Below, one piece after another: positions 18,192-26,625 of a DNA stretch of 64,000 bases. A program made the position numbers and the translations under genes. The stretch's first letter is position 1. Each line of letters begins with the position of its first letter. This stretch comes from Hymenobacter mellowenesis (GTDB lineage Bacteria; Bacteroidota; Bacteroidia; Cytophagales; Hymenobacteraceae), in the NCBI RefSeq assembly GCF_030581005.1, contig NZ_JAUQSX010000008.1:124001-188000 (forward strand), given 5' to 3'. Under the pieces are notes generated by a model. That model saw only the letters and a program-made list of their open reading frames with translations. It made no database searches and was not told the DNA's origin.

Positions 18192-18388
18192 GCAGGATAA
18201 GTGGATAAAGCTATTGCAGCAGTTAGCCGATAGCAGTTAGCTGTTAGCCAGTAAGATACCGGCGGCAATCAGGTAGCTCTTCGATACCGAAGCACCTTGG
18301 GCAAGGAAGCTTGTCGCCCCGATGAGGGCGCAGGCACGGTCGGCTAGCAGCTAAAAGCTGTTGGCCAACCGCAAAAAACCGTCCAGAC
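18192..18388. repeat. Intergenic region with inverted AGTTAGC-type arms
   Basis: GCAGTTAGCTGTTAGCC near 18231 and GGCTAGCAGCTAAAAGCTG near 18340 are imperfect reverse complements about 100 bases apart. No gene is visible. The stretch separates ruvA from sprA and presumably holds the sprA promoter, although no exact core was found. Confidence 0.45.
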
Positions 18389-18994
18389 TCAATGCGACTT
18401 CAAAGCAAATTTAATCAATTCCTCCACGCTCAGCTCCCCACCGTGTTTGTGCTGAATCTGGTCCAGCTGCTTCTCGGCGGCGGCCCGCGCAAAGCCGAGG
18501 GTCACCAAGGCCTGCAACGCTTCGGCGCGCCGCGTATTGTGCTGGCGGGCCAGCGGCACGGTGTCGACACCGGCCTTGGCCAGTAATTCGTCCTTGCGGA
18601 GCTTGTCCTGCAGCTCCAGAATCACGCGCTGGGCGGTTTTTGGCCCCACGCCCTTGATGGCCTGAATGGCGCGCACGTTGCCGCTCACAATGGCCTCGCG
18701 GATTTCGCCCACGCTCATGCTGCTCACCATCACAATGCCCGTGCCCGGCCCAATGCCCGACACCGAAATCAGCTGCATAAACAGCGCCTTCTCGCTGGGG
18801 TCCAGAAAGCCGTAGAGCGTTTGGCCGTCTTCTTTAATGTGCTGGTAGGTGTAGATTTTCGTGGCCGCGCCTTCGGCCGGCAGCTTGGAAAACGTGGCCA
18901 GCGAGATGCGGACTTCGTAGCCCACGCCCAGAATATCCACAATGGCCTGGGTGGCGTCTTTGTAAGCTAATTTACCGTCGAGGTAGGCAATCAT
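18389..18994 (-). CDS. ruvA: Holliday junction DNA helicase subunit RuvA
   Basis: 201 residues starting MIAYLDGKLAYKDATQAIVDILGVGYEV, the standard OB-fold start of RuvA (about 1-63). Two helix-hairpin-helix motifs follow (SVSGIGPGTGIVMVSSM and AIKGVGPKTAQRVILELQDKL), then a flexible linker and the small C-terminal domain that contacts RuvB (EALQALVTLGFARAAAEKQLDQI). RuvA binds four-way junctions and loads the RuvB motor. The ATG at 18992-18994 fits family alignment; an upstream start seven codons away adds residues not found in RuvA. ruvB and ruvC are not nearby. Confidence 0.95.
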   Translation of the reverse strand: MIAYLDGKLAYKDATQAIVDILGVGYEVRISLATFSKLPAEGAATKIYTYQHIKEDGQTLYGFLDPSEKALFMQLISVSGIGPGTGIVMVSSMSVGEIREAIVSGNVRAIQAIKGVGPKTAQRVILELQDKLRKDELLAKAGVDTVPLARQHNTRRAEALQALVTLGFARAAAEKQLDQIQHKHGGELSVEELIKFALKSH

Positions 18995-19063
18995 AGGGAG
19001 GGAAAGGAGGAACAAAAATGTGCTTCAGCAGCTGGGCAACACCCGTGACGGGGTTTTCCCTCC

Positions 19064-19071
19064 CAAATTTA
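19064..19071 (-). promoter_or_regulatory. -7 promoter element for ruvA
   Basis: TAAATTTG on the minus strand matches TAnnTTTG exactly, 69 bases before the ruvA ATG. No proper -33 TTG at 19-21 bases was found. Confidence 0.4.
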
Positions 19072-19151
19072 CTGGCTTTTCGGCCAAAAATTTTGGGTGA
19101 AATGAAGAAGTTGTGAAGCGGTTGTGATGGGCAACAGAATCAGAAAAAAAG

Positions 19152-19247
19152 AACGTCATGCTGAGCGCAGCCGAAGCACCTCTACCGCGCAAGTAATCAG
19201 ATTTACTATTGCGGTAGAGATGCTTCGGCTGCGCTCAGCATGACGTT
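19152..19247. repeat. Palindromic repeat family 2, variant copy
   Basis: Outer arms AACGTCATGCTGAGCGCAGC and GCTGCGCTCAGCATGACGTT are perfect reverse complements. The inner arms CGAAGCACCTCTACCGC / GCGGTAGAGATGCTTCG nearly match. The loop is about 22 bases. It lies between maeB and ruvA and is related to the copies at 36276-36366 and 50071-50174. Confidence 0.85.
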
Positions 19248-19283
19248 CCTACGTTTGTTCTAAATTGTTCTAAAACACCGCCC

Positions 19284-21554
19284 CTACAGCGCCTTGCTGC
19301 CCATCTGCGCATCGACCACGGCAATGGAGGCCATATTCACGATGTCGCGCACGCTGGCACCGAGCTGCAGGATGTGCACCGGCTTGCGCATGCCCATCAA
19401 TACGGGCCCAATTACCTCAGCACCGCCGATTTCCTGCAACACCTTGTAGGCAATGTTGCCCGATTCCACGTTCGGAAACACCAGGGTATTGGCGCCTTTC
19501 TCGGCCAAGGGCGAGAAATCGTAGTGCTCCTGGAGCAGCTGCGGGCTCAGGGCCACGTTGGCCTGCATCTCGCCGTCAATCAGCAGGTTGGGAAAGCGGG
19601 CTTTTGCCAGCTCGGTGGCACGGCGGGTCTTTTCGGGCAGCACGCCGGAATTGGAGCCGAAGTTGGAGTAGCTGATGACAGCAATGCGCGGCTCGGTGTC
19701 GAAGAAACGCACGGCGCGGGCCGTGAGGCCGATAATCTCCACCATTTCCTCGGCCGTGGGGTTGATGTTCACCGTGGTATCAGCAAAGAAGTAAGGCCCC
19801 TTTTTGTGCTGAATGATGTACATCGAAGCCACGCGGCGCACCCCATCCTCAGTGCCGATAACCTGCAGCGAGGGAATAATGCTCTTGCCGTAGTCCTTGG
19901 TGAGGCCGGTGATGCAGGCGTCGGCCTCGCCGGTTTCCACCATCATGGCGGCGAAGTAGTTGCGCTCCCGCATCAGGCGGCGGCCTTCATAAAGCGTCAT
20001 ACCGCGGCGCTGACGCTTATGGTACAGCAACTTAGCGTACTCATCGCGCTTGGCGTCCTGCTTCAGAATGTTGATGATTTCACAGCCTTCCAGGTCCACG
20101 CTGTTTTCGCGGGCAATGGCTTCAATCTTTTCCTGCGGCCCCAGCAGAATGGGCCAGCAAATGCCCTCGTCGCGCAGAATCTGGGCAGCTTTGAGAATCT
20201 TGTAGTTGTCGGCTTCGGCAAATACCACGCGCTTGGGGTTGGCGCGGGCGGCCGAGGTCATGCGGTTCATCAGCTTCTGGTTCACGCCGAGGCGGGCGCG
20301 GAGCTGGTCTTCGTAGGCCGCCCAGTCCTCGATGGGCGCTTTGGCCACCCCGCTTTCCATGGCGGCTTTGGCCACGGCGGGGCTAATGCTTGTGATGAGA
20401 CGCGGGTCGAGCGGCTTGGGAATGAGGTAGGTACGCCCAAACGCCAGCGTGTTGTCGCCGTAGGCCTTGTTCACCATCTCGGGCACGGGCTCCTTGCTGA
20501 GTTCGGCTAGGGCGTGCACCGCCGCCAGCTTCATGGCCTCGTTGATTTCGGTGGCGCGCACGTCCAAGGCCCCCCGGAAAATGTAGGGGAAGCCCAGCAC
20601 GTTGTTCACCTGGTTGGGATGGTCGGAGCGGCCGGTTGCCATGATGAGGTCGTCGCGCGTGGCCATGGCCAGTTGGTAGCTCACCTCGGGGTCGGGGTTG
20701 GCGAGAGCGAAGACGATGGGGTTCGGCGCCATTTTCAGCAGTAGGCCGGCCGGCAGCACGTTGGCCGCCGACAGGCCCAGAAACACGTCGGCGCCTTCCA
20801 TAGCTTCCTCCAGGTTGTTCACCGAGCGGTTGGTGGCAAACTGCATCTGAATGGGCGCCAGGTTGGTGCGCCGCTCGTGGATGAGGCCGTCCTTATCGAA
20901 CACCACCACGTTTTCCTTTTTCAACCCCAACGCCAGGTACAGCCGCAGGCATGACACAGCCGCCGCGCCCGCGCCGCTCACCACCAGCTGCACTTCGTCA
21001 ATCTTTTTGCCCACGATTTCCAGCGCGTTCAGCAGCGCCGCTGAGGTGATAATGGCCGTGCCGTGCTGGTCGTCGTGCATCAGCGGGATGTTCATCTTCT
21101 CGCGCAGCTCCGTCTCAATGCGGAAGCACTCCGGTGCCTTGATGTCTTCCAGGTTGATGCCGCCGAAAGTGGGTTCCAGCGACTTCACAATCTTGATAAA
21201 CTCGTCGGGGTCGGTGGCGTCTATCTCAATATCGAAGCAGTCGATACCCGCAAACTTCTTGAATAGCACACCTTTGCCTTCCATCACCGGTTTGCTGGCG
21301 GCCGGGCCAATATTGCCCAAACCCAGCACGGCCGTGCCGTTTGAGATGACGGCCACCAGGTTACCCTTGGCGGTGTATTTGTACACGTCATCCGGGTTTT
21401 CGGCAATGGCTTTGCAGGGCTCGGCCACGCCGGGCGAGTAAGCCAGGGCCAAGTCGAGTTGGGTGCTGACGGGTTTGGTGGGGATGACCTCAATCTTGCC
21501 GGCGGGCTCCTGCGAGTGGTAGTCGAGGGCGTCTTGCTTGTTTATTTTCAGCAT
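19284..21554 (-). CDS. maeB: NADP-dependent malic enzyme with phosphotransacetylase-like domain
   Basis: 756 residues, the full MaeB length. The N-terminal malic enzyme part (about 1-430) shows YSPGVAEPCKAI, GNLVAVISNGTAVLGLGNIG, EDIKAPECFRIE, the MHDDQHGTAI metal/active-site motif and VVSGAGAAAVSCLRL for cofactor binding. The C-terminal part (about 430-756) is a phosphate acetyl/butaryltransferase fold (RVVFAEADNYKILKAAQIL, TALVFPNVESGN-like LVFPNVESGNIAYKVLQ), which in this family is mainly regulatory (acetyl-CoA sensing). The reaction is oxidative decarboxylation of malate to pyruvate with NADPH formation. It stands alone between the family 2 repeat and a terminator. Confidence 0.95.
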   Translation of the reverse strand: MLKINKQDALDYHSQEPAGKIEVIPTKPVSTQLDLALAYSPGVAEPCKAIAENPDDVYKYTAKGNLVAVISNGTAVLGLGNIGPAASKPVMEGKGVLFKKFAGIDCFDIEIDATDPDEFIKIVKSLEPTFGGINLEDIKAPECFRIETELREKMNIPLMHDDQHGTAIITSAALLNALEIVGKKIDEVQLVVSGAGAAAVSCLRLYLALGLKKENVVVFDKDGLIHERRTNLAPIQMQFATNRSVNNLEEAMEGADVFLGLSAANVLPAGLLLKMAPNPIVFALANPDPEVSYQLAMATRDDLIMATGRSDHPNQVNNVLGFPYIFRGALDVRATEINEAMKLAAVHALAELSKEPVPEMVNKAYGDNTLAFGRTYLIPKPLDPRLITSISPAVAKAAMESGVAKAPIEDWAAYEDQLRARLGVNQKLMNRMTSAARANPKRVVFAEADNYKILKAAQILRDEGICWPILLGPQEKIEAIARENSVDLEGCEIINILKQDAKRDEYAKLLYHKRQRRGMTLYEGRRLMRERNYFAAMMVETGEADACITGLTKDYGKSIIPSLQVIGTEDGVRRVASMYIIQHKKGPYFFADTTVNINPTAEEMVEIIGLTARAVRFFDTEPRIAVISYSNFGSNSGVLPEKTRRATELAKARFPNLLIDGEMQANVALSPQLLQEHYDFSPLAEKGANTLVFPNVESGNIAYKVLQEIGGAEVIGPVLMGMRKPVHILQLGASVRDIVNMASIAVVDAQMGSKAL

Positions 21555-21575
21555 CGGGGAATTCTTCGGGAAATG

Positions 21576-21603
21576 AAAACGGCCGCGCGGGCAGCGCGGC
21601 CGT
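21576..21603 (-). terminator. Intrinsic terminator after the lytic transglycosylase gene
   Basis: On the minus strand the stem ACGGCCGCGC / GCGCGGCCGT is followed by TTTT. It is 119 bases after the upstream gene's stop and just before the maeB start codon. Confidence 0.75.
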
Positions 21604-21644
21604 GTAAGGCGAAATTAGGTCGAAAAGCGCGGCAATGCCGGGTT

Positions 21645-21706
21645 TTGTTTGTTTTTGGTTTTTGGTTCTTGGTTTTCAGCTGCGAACCGAAAACCAAAAA
21701 CCAGCC
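21645..21706. repeat. Inverted repeat of GGTTTTTGG-type words
   Basis: GGTTTTTGGTTCTTGGTTTTCAGCTG is followed at once by its imperfect complement CGAACCGAAAACCAAAAACC. It is another intergenic word-type palindrome, between the lytic transglycosylase gene and the terminator before maeB. Confidence 0.6.
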
Positions 21707-21721
21707 ACCAATAACCAGAAA

Positions 21722-23881
21722 TCAGCTCTGCGGCACGACCAGCTTCTGGCCCAGCTTCACTTCATCGGAAGTGAGGTGGTTGACTTCGCGCAGTTGCTGC
21801 ACACTCACCCCAAACCGGCGCGAGATATTGAACAGCGTATCGCCCGGCTGCACCAGATGCACCTTCGAGGCCAGGTCGTGCTTGCTCAGCGCGGCTTTGG
21901 GCGCGGCGGCTAACTCTTTCGCCGCCGTTTTCGGCTGTTTGCGGGGCGCTTCGGCCACTGCCTCAGCTTCCACAGGCGCGCTGAATACCAGCCGCTGGCC
22001 CATCACCACATTTTCGGAATTCAGCTTGTTCCAGGCCACCAGCTGCGCCACACTCACGTCGTGCGCCCGGGCCAGCTTGGTGAGATTATCGCCCCGGCGC
22101 ACGGTGTAGGGGCCGGAGTTGGCGGGCTCTTCATTGGCCGAAGCGGTTTCAATGGCAACTTCCGGCTCAGCGGCGACTACAGTTGCTTTGGCTTCGTTGC
22201 GGCGGGTTTCGGCGGCCTGGGTCTGGGCCAGGCGACGGGCGGCCGCGCGGGCCTGCGCATCAGCGGCGGCCTGCTGAATGGCCTGCCGCTGCCGAATAGC
22301 CACTAAGCGAGTTTCCTGGAGCTTTTCCTGCTTAATTAATTCCTGCACCCGGGCTACCTCGCGGGCGTTGGCAGCGGCTTGCTCCTTGCGGGCCAACGCT
22401 TCTTCATCGGAAACGACCGGACGAACCGATTTCGGCGCGGCAATAGCCAAAGCTTCGGCCGGCGCTTTCGGCACGCTGGGCGCCGCCGTGGGCATGGGCA
22501 CAAAAATCACCAGCTGCTTGCCCGGCTTCAATGCCTTGCCCTTCGGCAACTCGTTCCAGCGGCGCAGTTGGCTTTGGCTTACTTCAAACCGCTCAGCCAG
22601 GCTGGCCAGGGTTTCGCCTTTCTTCACCTTGTGCGGCACCCGCCGGTAGCGGGGCGCAGCAGATTCATCCTCGGCCCGCGGGCCAGCGGTGGCGGCCAGC
22701 AACTGCTTGCTCACCCAAGGTTCCACGCCCTCCAGGCGGGGCGGCAGCACCGCCAGGGGCCGCGGCAGCTCTGCCGTGGGCTGGCAGTAGTCCAGCAAGG
22801 TATTGCGGTCCACATCGCCAAAATGCTCGGCCGCCGAGGCAGGAAACCGTACCACGTAGGATCGGTAGCCGGCGGGCAGCGCCGCGCGCCGCAGCTCCGG
22901 GTTGAAGCGCGTGAGAAACAGCGAGTCGTCGTAGCCGCAGGCGCGGCTCAGACGGCGCAGGTCGAAGGCGCGGCCGCGCAGGCCCAGCGTGTCCATGGGT
23001 TCGGCGTACTGGTAGCGCAGCTTGTCGCTGCGCAGGCCGTGGGCCTCAGCATATTTCATGCTGTACATGATGGCTGTGAAGGTGGGCACGTAGTTGCGCG
23101 TTTCGGCCGGCATGTGCGGATACAAGTCCCAGAAAGTTTTTTTGCCGGTGCGGCGCATCACGCGCTGCACGCTGCCTGCACCCCAGTTGTAGGCGGCCAG
23201 CACCAGCTCCCAGTCGTGAAACACGCCGTAGAGGTAGCGCAGGTGCTTGCAGGCGGCTTCGGTGGCCTTTTCTGGGGCCATGCGCTCGTCCACCCATTCG
23301 TCGCGCACCAGGCGCAGGTCGCCGGCCGTGGGGCCCATAAACTGCCAGAGGCCGGTGGCGCCCACCGGCGACTTGGCCGTCGGAATCAGAGCCGACTCCA
23401 CCACGGCCAGGTATTTCAGGTCGGTAGGAAGGTTGTATTTGGCGAGGTATTTCTCGAAGGTGGGGAAGTAGAGGTTTTCGCGCTCCAGCACGCGCTGCAG
23501 GTAGCTGCGGTTGCGGGCTGTGAATAAGGTCACGTAGGCCATAACCGAGCTGTTGAACTGGTGGGGTGCATCGGTTTCGAAGCAGCCCACCCGGTCGCCT
23601 ACCAAGTCGCGCAGAGTGGGCGGCGTGCGCAGCCACTCCAGCCGGGCCGAGTCGACCGGCACGGGCGCGGCCACCAGCGTGTCGGGCTGCAGCTCCAGGC
23701 GCACCCGCACGGTGTCGCCTAACAGCGCTGGCATCGTGGAAATTACCTGGCCATTTGGGTCTGGAGCGGGCACCTCCTGGGCCATGGCTTTGGGCAGCGG
23801 CAACAGCAGCCCCAGTAGCCCCAGGCCCAGCCAGCGGCGGCTGTTACGAGGCGTTTTTGCGTGCTTAATCCCTTGCTTCAT
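21722..23881 (-). CDS. MltD-like lytic transglycosylase with three LysM repeats
   Basis: 719 residues. A signal peptide ends at LPKAMAQ. The SLT transglycosylase domain (about 145-300) has the catalytic E162 in LKYLAVVESALIP, followed by GATGLWQFM, ELVLAAYNWGAGSVQR and ETRNYVPTFTAIMY. The C-terminal half has three LysM modules: VKKGETLASLAERFEVSQSQ, VRRGDNLTKLARAHDVSVAQ and VQPGDTLFNISRRFGVSVQQ. They are separated by an Ala/Glu/Lys-rich predicted coiled coil (about 470-580). It cleaves peptidoglycan glycan strands in the periplasm, forming anhydro-muramyl ends. The ATG at 23879-23881 begins the signal peptide; longer starts add implausible sequence. gatA lies upstream behind a strong terminator. 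Confidence 0.92.
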   Translation of the reverse strand: MKQGIKHAKTPRNSRRWLGLGLLGLLLPLPKAMAQEVPAPDPNGQVISTMPALLGDTVRVRLELQPDTLVAAPVPVDSARLEWLRTPPTLRDLVGDRVGCFETDAPHQFNSSVMAYVTLFTARNRSYLQRVLERENLYFPTFEKYLAKYNLPTDLKYLAVVESALIPTAKSPVGATGLWQFMGPTAGDLRLVRDEWVDERMAPEKATEAACKHLRYLYGVFHDWELVLAAYNWGAGSVQRVMRRTGKKTFWDLYPHMPAETRNYVPTFTAIMYSMKYAEAHGLRSDKLRYQYAEPMDTLGLRGRAFDLRRLSRACGYDDSLFLTRFNPELRRAALPAGYRSYVVRFPASAAEHFGDVDRNTLLDYCQPTAELPRPLAVLPPRLEGVEPWVSKQLLAATAGPRAEDESAAPRYRRVPHKVKKGETLASLAERFEVSQSQLRRWNELPKGKALKPGKQLVIFVPMPTAAPSVPKAPAEALAIAAPKSVRPVVSDEEALARKEQAAANAREVARVQELIKQEKLQETRLVAIRQRQAIQQAAADAQARAAARRLAQTQAAETRRNEAKATVVAAEPEVAIETASANEEPANSGPYTVRRGDNLTKLARAHDVSVAQLVAWNKLNSENVVMGQRLVFSAPVEAEAVAEAPRKQPKTAAKELAAAPKAALSKHDLASKVHLVQPGDTLFNISRRFGVSVQQLREVNHLTSDEVKLGQKLVVPQS

Positions 23882-23972
23882 AGCACTAAGATAGGCGGTG
23901 GGTAAAGAACTTGTAGAGATGAAAGCAAAAATTTCCATACGAGTCTTAACCAGCATTGGATAGTGCCCAACC

Positions 23973-24006
23973 AAAAAAATGCCCCGACCAATTGGCCGGG
24001 GCATTT
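23973..24006 (-). terminator. Intrinsic terminator after gatA
   Basis: On the minus strand AAATGCCCCGGCCAATTGG, then TCGGGGCATTT and further T residues. It lies 25 bases after the gatA stop. Confidence 0.85.
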
Positions 24007-24031
24007 CTCATTTATTTAAACAGACTTGTTC

Positions 24032-25462
24032 TTACGCCACAACTTCCTCGGTCAGCGCGCTGGCGAAGGCCAGCAACTCGGCCTCGCGGAAGGCGCCGGC
24101 CATTACCTGCAGGCCGATAGGCAGGCCGGCAGCGTCCTCCCCTACCGGCACCGAAATGGCGGGCACGCCGGCCAGCGAGGCCTGCACGGTGAAAATATCG
24201 GCCAGATACATCGAAACCGGGTCTTGCTTCTCGCCGATTTTGAAGGCCGTGGTGGGCGTGGTAGGCAGCACTAGGAAATCGTACTGGCGCAGCAACTCAT
24301 CGGTTTTTTCCTTGATGAGCCGGCGCACGCGCTGGGCCTTGGTGTAGTAAGCGTCGTAGTAGCTGGCGCTGAGCACGAAGGTGCCCAGCAGAATGCGCCG
24401 CTGCACCTCGGCCCCGAAGCCTTGGGCGCGGCTTTTCTTGTAGAGCGACTCCAGGTCCGTGGCATCCGGGGCGCGGTAGCCGTACTTCACCCCGTCGAAG
24501 CGGCCCAGGTTGGAGCTGGCTTCGGCGGTGGTGAGGATGTAGTAGGTCGGAATCATGTAGTCGAGGTAGGGGAAATCCACCGCTTCCACCACGTGGCCCT
24601 GGCCGCGCAGCAGTTCCAGCTGGGTTTCCAGCGCCGCCTTGATTTCGGGGTTCAGGCCCTCGTTGTCGATGGCATCAGCAATGTAGCCGATGCGATAGTG
24701 CGGCGCGGGCGTGAGGAGCTGGCTGTAGGCGGGCACTTCGCGCTGGCTGGCGGTGCTGTCCATGCCATCGGGGCCGGCCATTATTTCGGTCAGCAGGGCG
24801 GCATCAGCCACCGAGCGGGTGATGGGCCCAATCTGGTCGAACGACGAGGCGAAGGCCACCAGCCCGTAGCGCGAAATGCGCGAGTAAGTGGGCTTGAAGC
24901 CCACCACCCCGCAAAACGCCGCCGGCTGCCGCACCGAGCCGCCCGTATCGGACCCAATCGAGGCCAGGCACATATCGGCCTGCACGGCCACGGCCGAGCC
25001 GCCCGACGAGCCGCCGGGCACCCGGCTGGGGTCGGCCGCGTTGCGGGCGGGGCCGAAGTAGGAAGTTTCGTTCGAGCCGCCCATGGCAAACTCGTCGCAG
25101 TTCTGGCGGCCGATGAGGATAGCGTCGGCATCGAGCAGGCGCTGCACGGCCGTGCCGGTGTAGAGCGACTTGAACCCGTCGAGCATCAGGCTGCTGCTTT
25201 GCAGCGAGTGGCCGGCGTAGGCCAGCACATCCTTGAGGCCGATGACCATGCCGGCCAGCGGGCCGGCGGTGCCAGCGGCCAGCTTAGCGTCGACGGCGTC
25301 GGCCTGGGTGCGGGCCTCGTCGGGCCACACTTCCAGGAAGGCGTTGAGGGTGGGGTTCTGGCGCTCGATGTTGCCCAGGTAATACTCAACGAGCTGGCGG
25401 CAGGACGTGGTGCCCGCCGTCAGCTCGCTACGAACTTCGGATAAAGACTGAAAACGCTTCAA
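24032..25462 (-). CDS. gatA: Asp-tRNA(Asn)/Glu-tRNA(Gln) amidotransferase subunit A
   Basis: 476 residues of the amidase-signature family. The Ser-cisSer-Lys triad is intact: K77 in VIGLKDV, S152 in PGGSSGGSA and S176 in GSDTGGSVR. Supporting motifs are GRQNCDEFAMGGSNETS and GVVGFKPTYSRISRYGLVAFASSFDQIGP, which are diagnostic of GatA rather than other amidases. It generates ammonia from glutamine and transamidates misacylated tRNAs together with GatB and GatC, which are not in this window. It is directly downstream of tatA. Its -7 element overlaps the tatA stop codon. Confidence 0.95.
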   Translation of the reverse strand: MKRFQSLSEVRSELTAGTTSCRQLVEYYLGNIERQNPTLNAFLEVWPDEARTQADAVDAKLAAGTAGPLAGMVIGLKDVLAYAGHSLQSSSLMLDGFKSLYTGTAVQRLLDADAILIGRQNCDEFAMGGSNETSYFGPARNAADPSRVPGGSSGGSAVAVQADMCLASIGSDTGGSVRQPAAFCGVVGFKPTYSRISRYGLVAFASSFDQIGPITRSVADAALLTEIMAGPDGMDSTASQREVPAYSQLLTPAPHYRIGYIADAIDNEGLNPEIKAALETQLELLRGQGHVVEAVDFPYLDYMIPTYYILTTAEASSNLGRFDGVKYGYRAPDATDLESLYKKSRAQGFGAEVQRRILLGTFVLSASYYDAYYTKAQRVRRLIKEKTDELLRQYDFLVLPTTPTTAFKIGEKQDPVSMYLADIFTVQASLAGVPAISVPVGEDAAGLPIGLQVMAGAFREAELLAFASALTEEVVA

Positions 25463-25485
25463 ACTACTTGCAGATTAGGTGCGCC

Positions 25486-25493
25486 CAAAGTTA
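25486..25493 (-). promoter_or_regulatory. -7 promoter element for gatA overlapping the tatA stop
   Basis: TAACTTTG on the minus strand is an exact TAnnTTTG core and its first three bases are the TAA stop of the upstream tatA. It is 24 bases before the gatA ATG. The -33 TTG is not evident. Confidence 0.4.
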
Positions 25494-25961
25494 GGCATCA
25501 GCGCCAGGACTAGCATTAGCCGGAATATAGGGCTGCCGGGGCTGGGTGCCCTCCGGCGCCAGGTTAGGCGGCAGCTGGTGCGCCACGGGCGGCGCGGGCT
25601 CCTCGGTTTTATGCGTAATGGGATGTTCGGGCGTAGTGGCCGCAGCTACCGTAGTGGGCGCTACATAAGCCGGCGAAGCCCAGGGGTCGAAACCTGAACC
25701 GGGCTCGGCATCCGCCACCGGCAAGGGGGCCGGGTACTGGTTTTGGGGGCCGTACTGCTGCTGGGCCGCGTAGTTGTTCGCGGGCGGCGCGGGCTGGCCG
25801 GCCTGCTCAAATTCGCGCCGGATTTCGGTGCTGGCGTCTTTGAACTCGCGGATGCCTTTGCCCAGGCCCCGGGCTAACTCAGGAATTTTATTGGCTCCAA
25901 AAAAAATGAGGATGACAACCATTATCAGTATCACCTCGGAACCGCCGATATCACCAAACAT
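25491..25961 (-). CDS. tatA: Twin-arginine translocase TatA/E subunit 1
   Basis: 156 residues. The N-terminal transmembrane helix (about 8-23, SEVILIMVVILIFFGANKIPEL) and the amphipathic helix (ARGLGKGIREFKDASTEI) are typical of TatA/E. The remaining 110 residues are Pro/Gln/Ala-rich and low in complexity, longer than in most TatA proteins. TatA forms the pore that moves folded twin-arginine substrates across the inner membrane. A second TatA-like gene is immediately upstream. tatC is not in the window. Confidence 0.92.
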   Translation of the reverse strand: MFGDIGGSEVILIMVVILIFFGANKIPELARGLGKGIREFKDASTEIRREFEQAGQPAPPANNYAAQQQYGPQNQYPAPLPVADAEPGSGFDPWASPAYVAPTTVAAATTPEHPITHKTEEPAPPVAHQLPPNLAPEGTQPRQPYIPANASPGADA

Positions 25962-26004
25962 AAGAAAGTGGGGTTTGAATGACTAGAATAAGAAAAGCGC
26001 GGCG

Positions 26005-26364
26005 CTACTGGCGCGGCTGCGAAGCCGGGTCGTTGGGGTTGTAGGCGGGCGGCGCGGGCTGCTGGTAGCCGGTTTGCGGAGCACCTTGCTGCGGGTAACC
26101 CTGCTGGGGCTGCTGGGGGTAGCCTTGCTGAGGATACGGCTGCTGATAGGGCGGCTGCACGGGCGGCGCGGCCGGCTGGTCGCGGTACTGCGGCTGCTGC
26201 TCCTCAGGCCGGGTGCTGGCGTCTTTGAACTCGCGCACGCCCTGGCCCATGCCCCGGAACAGCTCCGGAATGCGTTTGGCGCCAAACAGCAGGATAACAA
26301 CGAAAAGAATGAGCAGCATTTCGGTGGTACCAAAGCTGCCAATCAGAAACAGGGGATGATGCAT
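26005..26364 (-). CDS. tatA: Twin-arginine translocase TatA/E subunit 2
   Basis: 119 residues. The helix GTTEMLLILFVVILLFGAKRIPELF and the amphipathic segment RGMGQGVREFKDAS closely parallel the paralogue downstream. The C-terminal tail is a repetitive PYQQPYPQQGYPQQ-type sequence built from short imperfect Pro-Gln-Gly-Tyr repeats. The ATG at 26362-26364 was chosen because it gives the short Tat N-terminus; a longer frame would put about 19 extra residues before the helix. Stop-to-start distance to the second tatA is 43 bases, so an operon is likely. The pair may work as TatA/TatB or TatA/TatE. Confidence 0.9.
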   Translation of the reverse strand: MHHPLFLIGSFGTTEMLLILFVVILLFGAKRIPELFRGMGQGVREFKDASTRPEEQQPQYRDQPAAPPVQPPYQQPYPQQGYPQQPQQGYPQQGAPQTGYQQPAPPAYNPNDPASQPRQ

Positions 26365-26437
26365 GAGCGCAAGGGCCGCCAAGGCCCGTTTAGGATGATA
26401 AAGGAGGATATACGCAGCCAAACGCGTTTTGGAGTAT

Positions 26438-26445
26438 CAAAGATA
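26438..26445 (-). promoter_or_regulatory. -7 promoter element for the tatA pair
   Basis: TATCTTTG on the minus strand matches TAnnTTTG exactly, 73 bases before the first tatA ATG. The leader includes TATATCCTCCTTTATCATCC. Confidence 0.45.
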
Positions 26446-26625
26446 CCGGATAGCAGGTGTTTGCTGAATGAAGCGGCGATTTGGCGGGTAAATCGGTGCG
26501 GTTGGCCGGGTGAAAATCAGGATTGAACGGAATGCCCACTGCGGACATCAACACTTAACTAGTTTTGTTAAGTTTTTCACTTTGAGCTTTATTATTACCA
26601 AAGCTCTGGGTGAAATTTCCACTCC

